Part shown: piece after piece, positions 8,552 to 11,450 of the stretch
Position numbering within the stretch: the first letter of the stretch is position 1
Layout: each line of letters opens with the position of its first letter
From: Euperipatoides rowelli
Lineage: Eukaryota > Onychophora > Udeonychophora > Euonychophora > Peripatopsidae
NCBI GenBank assembly: GCA_003024985.2
Contig: PXIH01S0059813.1
Strand: one strand, 5' to 3'
Length of the DNA stretch: 11,450 nt
Translations under genes and position numbers: made by a program
Notes under the pieces: model-generated
What the model saw: the letters and a program-made list of their open reading frames with translations, nothing else
What the model was told of the DNA's origin: nothing
The model's database searches: none

Positions 8552-8956
8552 CTAAATTTTCAAAAATACATTCCCGGGGTAGGAAAAGTGATAAGAAACC
8601 TTAAATAGATTAGTCAGATATGATTTAGCAAGGCTTTCAAATAAATCAAACATCATTGCACTAGTATGAGAGGTTGAGGGAGTATCAAACCTTACCAATA
8701 TAGAAAATTCTATTTGTTTATTATATAGTGAAATGACAGATGCCACTTTTGCAGTCATTTCCACTATATGAGAACCAAAGATTATCATATTATATAGACA
8801 CAGTAATTTAGATGTTTTATTATTTAAACAAATATTGCAGCCAGAAGTCAAGGAGCGATGGTCATGAGATAGGATCACGGAGACCAAACTCCTTAACATA
8901 TATTCCGTGTAGGTGGTTTGACCTGAGGGGGAAAGTATCTCTGCAGTTTTTTCCAT
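8552..8956 (-). CDS. unrecognised 134-codon ORF
   Basis: This is the longest ORF in the window, running from ATG at 8956 to TAG at 8552 on the minus strand. The conceptual protein is not strongly low-complexity; it has a CNIC pair near residue 41, mixed hydrophobic segments and a VRFDTPSTSH stretch near residue 88. I recognise no family, signal peptide or clear membrane helix. On the plus strand, frame one across 8812-9261 has only two stops and frame three holds an open stretch (8920-9081), so either strand, or neither, may be coding. Sequence like taactcagtcattttt near 8994 recalls dispersed invertebrate repeats. It could be a degenerate transposon piece or chance. Confidence 0.22.
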   Translation of the reverse strand: MEKTAEILSPSGQTTYTEYMLRSLVSVILSHDHRSLTSGCNICLNNKTSKLLCLYNMIIFGSHIVEMTAKVASVISLYNKQIEFSILVRFDTPSTSHTSAMMFDLFESLAKSYLTNLFKVSYHFSYPGNVFLKI

Positions 8957-9098
8957 GGCTAATGACTATGGGGGATTCTTCGGTATACAGTATAACTCAG
9001 TCATTTTTGTGAAAAATACACCTAGTTATGGCCAATATGGAGAACTGCAGGTGGGAAATGGTGTCCTTCAGAAGAAACAAAAATAATACATGGTATAA

Positions 9099-9811
9099 TT
9101 AAGCAATAAAGACTTCAGATGAAGAGTTCGAGTTTGTAGGAAATACAGGAGATTGTAATGTAAATATACAGGTATACCCCACTTTTGTGTACACAGTAGT
9201 ATCAGAGCGTATATGTAAAGTAAAAATGTATATTATCGTATTTAAGTCATTTTTAAGATAATTCTTAATTTTGTATGTAAACCAAGGTATGTTTACATTG
9301 GAGACATATCTATAGTTGAGAGTGTTGCTAAAGCGAAAGATGGCGGAATAACAGCATGGTAGTGATTTAGCTCCAATATTTTTATTTGAATTTGTAAAAA
9401 ATACATTAGTCAACGGATTTGGTGCAAACATTATTGAAGTTCAGAAGTTAACGGACGAGCTGACAGTTTACGGTAAGTTTGTCAAGTACATAATTACTGG
9501 TATAAGCAGCTTTTTAAGTAAGTATCAGACACGCTAATAATATTCATGCTATTTAATCCCAATAATGAAATGCACATTAATGTTGACGAGATATTGGAAT
9601 CATTTTGCTTCATATCAGTCTGATATACAGTAAAAGCGATTATTTTTTTCCGAACAATAAGTTTCTGGATATTTCTTTCATGAGTAAAGAAATAAAAATA
9701 GTAAGTTGGAGAATTATTTAAAATTGTAAAAGAACAACCTGTCGTAAATTTAGGGTTTAATGAAAATAACACTTTCAACGTTCGTATTATTATTATTAAA
9801 TACTGGACCAT
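9099..9811 (-). other. two further unrecognised minus-strand ORFs (110 and 105 codons)
   Basis: ORFs at 9099-9431 and 9494-9811 continue the run of minus-strand open frames begun at 8552-8956. The proteins are Asn/Ser/Thr/Phe/Tyr-rich, and no domain is recognised. The first overlaps, on the opposite strand, the candidate first exon at 9340-9472, so both readings cannot easily be right. They are listed because open frames above 100 codons are uncommon in DNA this rich in A+T. Confidence 0.2.
9340..9472 (+). other. candidate first exon: strong-context ATG and consensus splice donor, in-frame stop at codon 4
   Basis: aaagATGGCGG at 9336-9346 gives a start codon with A at -3 and G at +4, and also matches the AAGATGGCGG form of the YY1 site found at many animal promoters. 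Codon 4 is TAA (9349-9351). Past it the same frame stays open for 40 codons (HGSDLAPIFLFEFVKNT, then GANIIEVQKLTDELTVYG) and reaches a consensus donor, ACG|GTAAGT, cutting after 9472. Six CpGs fall in 9331-9473, dense for this region. Possible readings: 5' untranslated exon with a three-codon upstream ORF, first exon of a pseudogene, or coincidence. No second exon was identified, and the conceptual peptide is not recognised. Confidence 0.3.
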
Positions 9812-9835
9812 TTATTTCTTATATAATAGAGTACA

Positions 9836-9932
9836 AATGAAATAGTTAAAATATACATTTTTTCTATTAAATATTATAATTATAATAATTATAATATTTA
9901 ATAGAAAAAATGTATATTTTAACTATTTCATT
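9836..9932. repeat. perfect 97-bp palindrome (48-bp arms, one-base centre)
   Basis: Arms 9836-9883 and 9885-9932 are exact reverse complements around the A at 9884; I checked base by base and found no mismatch. The next outward pair (9835 and 9933) does not match. The content is almost all A/T, and an arm opens aatgaaatagttaaaatata. It could be a foldback MITE without interior, a replication-slippage product, or an assembly artefact. No flanking duplication is evident. Confidence 0.97.
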
Positions 9933-10106
9933 AAATTATTAGAAAATTAATAAATACAAAATTAATTTAACTTAAAATTAAATACCTTAATCAATAAAAA
10001 TACATTACCGTAATTTGAATTTACGATTTTTATCATACTCGTTAACGGAGAAAGATTGTTTCTCTTAGTACAAGAATTAGGTAGGCTATAACATATCTAT
10101 TAGAAT

Positions 10107-10292
10107 TTATAATTTAAATTCCAGAGAGCTGAGAGTGAGTAGGAGGTAAAAATGAAGGAAAACGAACAAAATGTTTTCTGAAAGTTTCTTAAAAATTTCA
10201 TTGCATCTATTTTCAAGAGTAGAAAGAGACAATAGTTGTAAATCTCTCTCATAAGATGTATGAATATTCTGTAGTATAATTCTAGTATTCAA
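10107..10292 (-). pseudogene. LINE reverse transcriptase C-terminal fragment
   Basis: The minus-strand peptide contains TSYERDLQLLSLSTLENRC, which matches the 'YeeRL.lLgLptLe.RR' motif lying after the thumb in CR1/Jockey-type reverse transcriptases. The peptide on its N-terminal side (RIILQNIH) also fits. After NEIFKK the sequence drifts into Leu/Phe-rich residues and stops, suggesting a frameshift or truncation. It is a different stretch of the domain, and the opposite strand, from the fragment at 4764-5322. It also runs opposite to the ORF1 remnant just downstream, so at least two insertions are involved. Confidence 0.55.
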
Positions 10293-10359
10293 TGGCTCCC
10301 TGATACTGTAGAAATTGCTAATACTGTATATGGAAAATTTTAAAGGACTTGAAAAATAA

Positions 10360-11052
10360 TATTACAATATTATTGAAAAGGAGAAACTTGTATCAAAATT
10401 TGGTGTAGAAATTAAAACAAATGTAGTGATAATGAAAATAGCATTTATTTCTCATGAAAAAAATAAATAGATTACCATATTTTATGCAAGTTGACGGCTT
10501 TACAGGTCTAGTGGTAATCAAGACAAGGAACCCTATTTGTCTAAAGTGTAATTTAGTAGGGCACTTGAGAGCTGTATGTATGTTGAAATTATGTATGCTT
10601 TGTAAATGCTTAGTTAATCTTGAAGAACATGTTTGCCAAAATGGAGATAATTACAAAAAAAAATGCAATAGAGTTCTGACAGGAAAACAAAGCAGTACAA
10701 AATAATGGGGATAGTCATAGCAAGGTCACCATCAGTTCATGTATGGGAAAAAAATCAGACATAGAAAAGGAGAAAAATTCATACAATTTGGATACAAACC
10801 CGTTATCTCCTTATGTTTTTGACATGAGTTCAGGTAATGAAGATGAAGATAGTACACTTCAAAAAGAAAAACAAACTTCAACTGTTATATGCAGAAGTGA
10901 GCAAGCTAAATAGGGAGTTTGGAATTCCTAAACCTGGAGTTATGAAATACAAAAAAAGTACCGACAGTCACTTTGATCAAAATCGCCAAAATATCGTTAA
11001 CAAAATATATACGGTATTTAAAAAGGAAGAAGAGTCTCAAATCCACAATTAA
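10360..11052 (+). pseudogene. LINE ORF1 (gag-like) with CCHC zinc knuckle, frameshifted
   Basis: Four successive frame segments make one protein-like region. 10360-10470 gives EKLVSKFGVEIKTNVVIMK and AFISHEKNK. 10454-10705 gives INRLPYFMQVDGFTGLVVIK and then CLKCNLVGHLRAVC, a perfect C-x2-C-x4-H-x4-C knuckle starting at 10538. 10695-10913 is Ser/Glu/Asp/Lys-rich, and about 10905-11052 holds NREFGIPKPG and a basic tail. A second knuckle, CMLCKCLVNLEEHVC, has Asn where His is expected. Frame changes fall near 10460 (in an A run), 10700 and 10908. ORF1 proteins of this type bind the element's own RNA. The 5' side is lost near 10320, where the opposite-strand LINE piece lies, and no ORF2 follows before the hAT end at 11133. 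Zinc-knuckle host proteins such as the ZCCHC3-like group are an alternative label, but the decay favours a transposon. Confidence 0.75.
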
Positions 11053-11132
11053 CAGATGAAGACAGTTGATTGTGTTTCCAAGTGAGAAGAATGTAAATAA
11101 TATTACAGATTGTACATAAACTGACTCATTTT

Positions 11133-11450
11133 CAGTCTTGGGGTGTAACTTTTTAAAAGTAATGAATTACTGTAACAAATTACTTTTTCAAGTAACTTAG
11201 TAACGAATTACATTTTTGAGAGAGTAGGCTAACTTATACTCATGATGAAGACAAAACTTTAGTACTTTTACTCAAGTTACTTTTTTTAGGCTACAGTATG
11301 TTCAATTTCATTACAAAAAAATATTTACAATTAAAAAAAAGTGAATAGCTTTTTATTATTATTATTTTATTCCTTCTATTTAAATTTCTCTCTAAAACCA
11401 ACAAATTTAGAAGTTTTCAAAGAACGCTAAACAAATAAAGTTGAAATGTC
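11133..11450. mobile_element. left end of a hAT-type transposon, running off the window
   Basis: CAGTCTTGGGGTGTAACTTT at 11133 is followed by repeated, mutually inverted gtaa/ttac words (aaagtaatgaattact, agtaacgaattac, agtacttttactcaagttac). Such CAG...GTAAC ends with subterminal GTAA/TTAC and GTACTTTTACTC repeats are familiar from hAT elements of fish and invertebrates, Tol2 included. The 8 bp before it, ctcatttt (11125-11132), would be the target duplication. The other end lies outside the window. No transposase frame is visible in the 318 bp present, so autonomy is unknown. Confidence 0.7.

Noticed and set aside
9167-9190. pogo/Tigger-like end (TA, then CAGGTATACCCC)
   Set aside because: Only one end is visible; no inverted partner was found in the window, so a 12-base match is not enough.

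Overview
The window looks like intergenic or intronic DNA from an animal nuclear genome. It is very A+T-rich, has abundant microsatellites, a minisatellite and poly-G/poly-C runs with Ns, and contains no intact long ORF. What can be identified is decayed transposon sequence: non-LTR retrotransposon (LINE) fragments, ends of hAT-type DNA transposons, and MITE-like inverted-repeat elements. The LINE and hAT fragments suit a metazoan, perhaps a marine invertebrate, but nothing fixes the species. Bacterial features such as operons, ribosome binding sites and CRISPR arrays are absent.

Layout. 1-31: right end of a hAT element plus an 8-bp target-site candidate. 81-389: three tandem copies of a ~100-bp unit. 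1229-1503: G+C-rich patch with a 25-bp perfect inverted repeat. 1690-1868: possible tRNA-derived SINE on the minus strand. 1961-2269: AAT-rich repeat with a 69-bp duplication. 2407-3225: MITE-like element with ~47-bp terminal inverted repeats. 3747-3995: ~22-bp minisatellite. 4764-5322: C-terminal part of a LINE reverse transcriptase, broken by stops and frameshifts. 5655-5853: broken N-terminal zinc finger of a hAT-type transposase. 6156-6371: short non-autonomous hAT element. 7315-8050: possible minus-strand LINE 3' remnant. 8552-9811: unrecognised minus-strand ORFs overlapping a candidate plus-strand first exon at 9340-9472. 9836-9932: perfect 97-bp palindrome. 10107-10292: second LINE reverse-transcriptase fragment, minus strand. 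10360-11052: frameshifted LINE ORF1 with a CCHC zinc knuckle. 11133 to the end: left end of another hAT element.

No pathway or functional system can be reconstructed; the window is mostly a record of past transposition. The observations I would check first are the perfect palindrome, the candidate first exon with an immediate in-frame stop, the cluster of minus-strand ORFs, and the excess of the heptamer TACCGTA with its CpG-decay derivatives. Calls rest on reading and translating by eye; no database search was possible.
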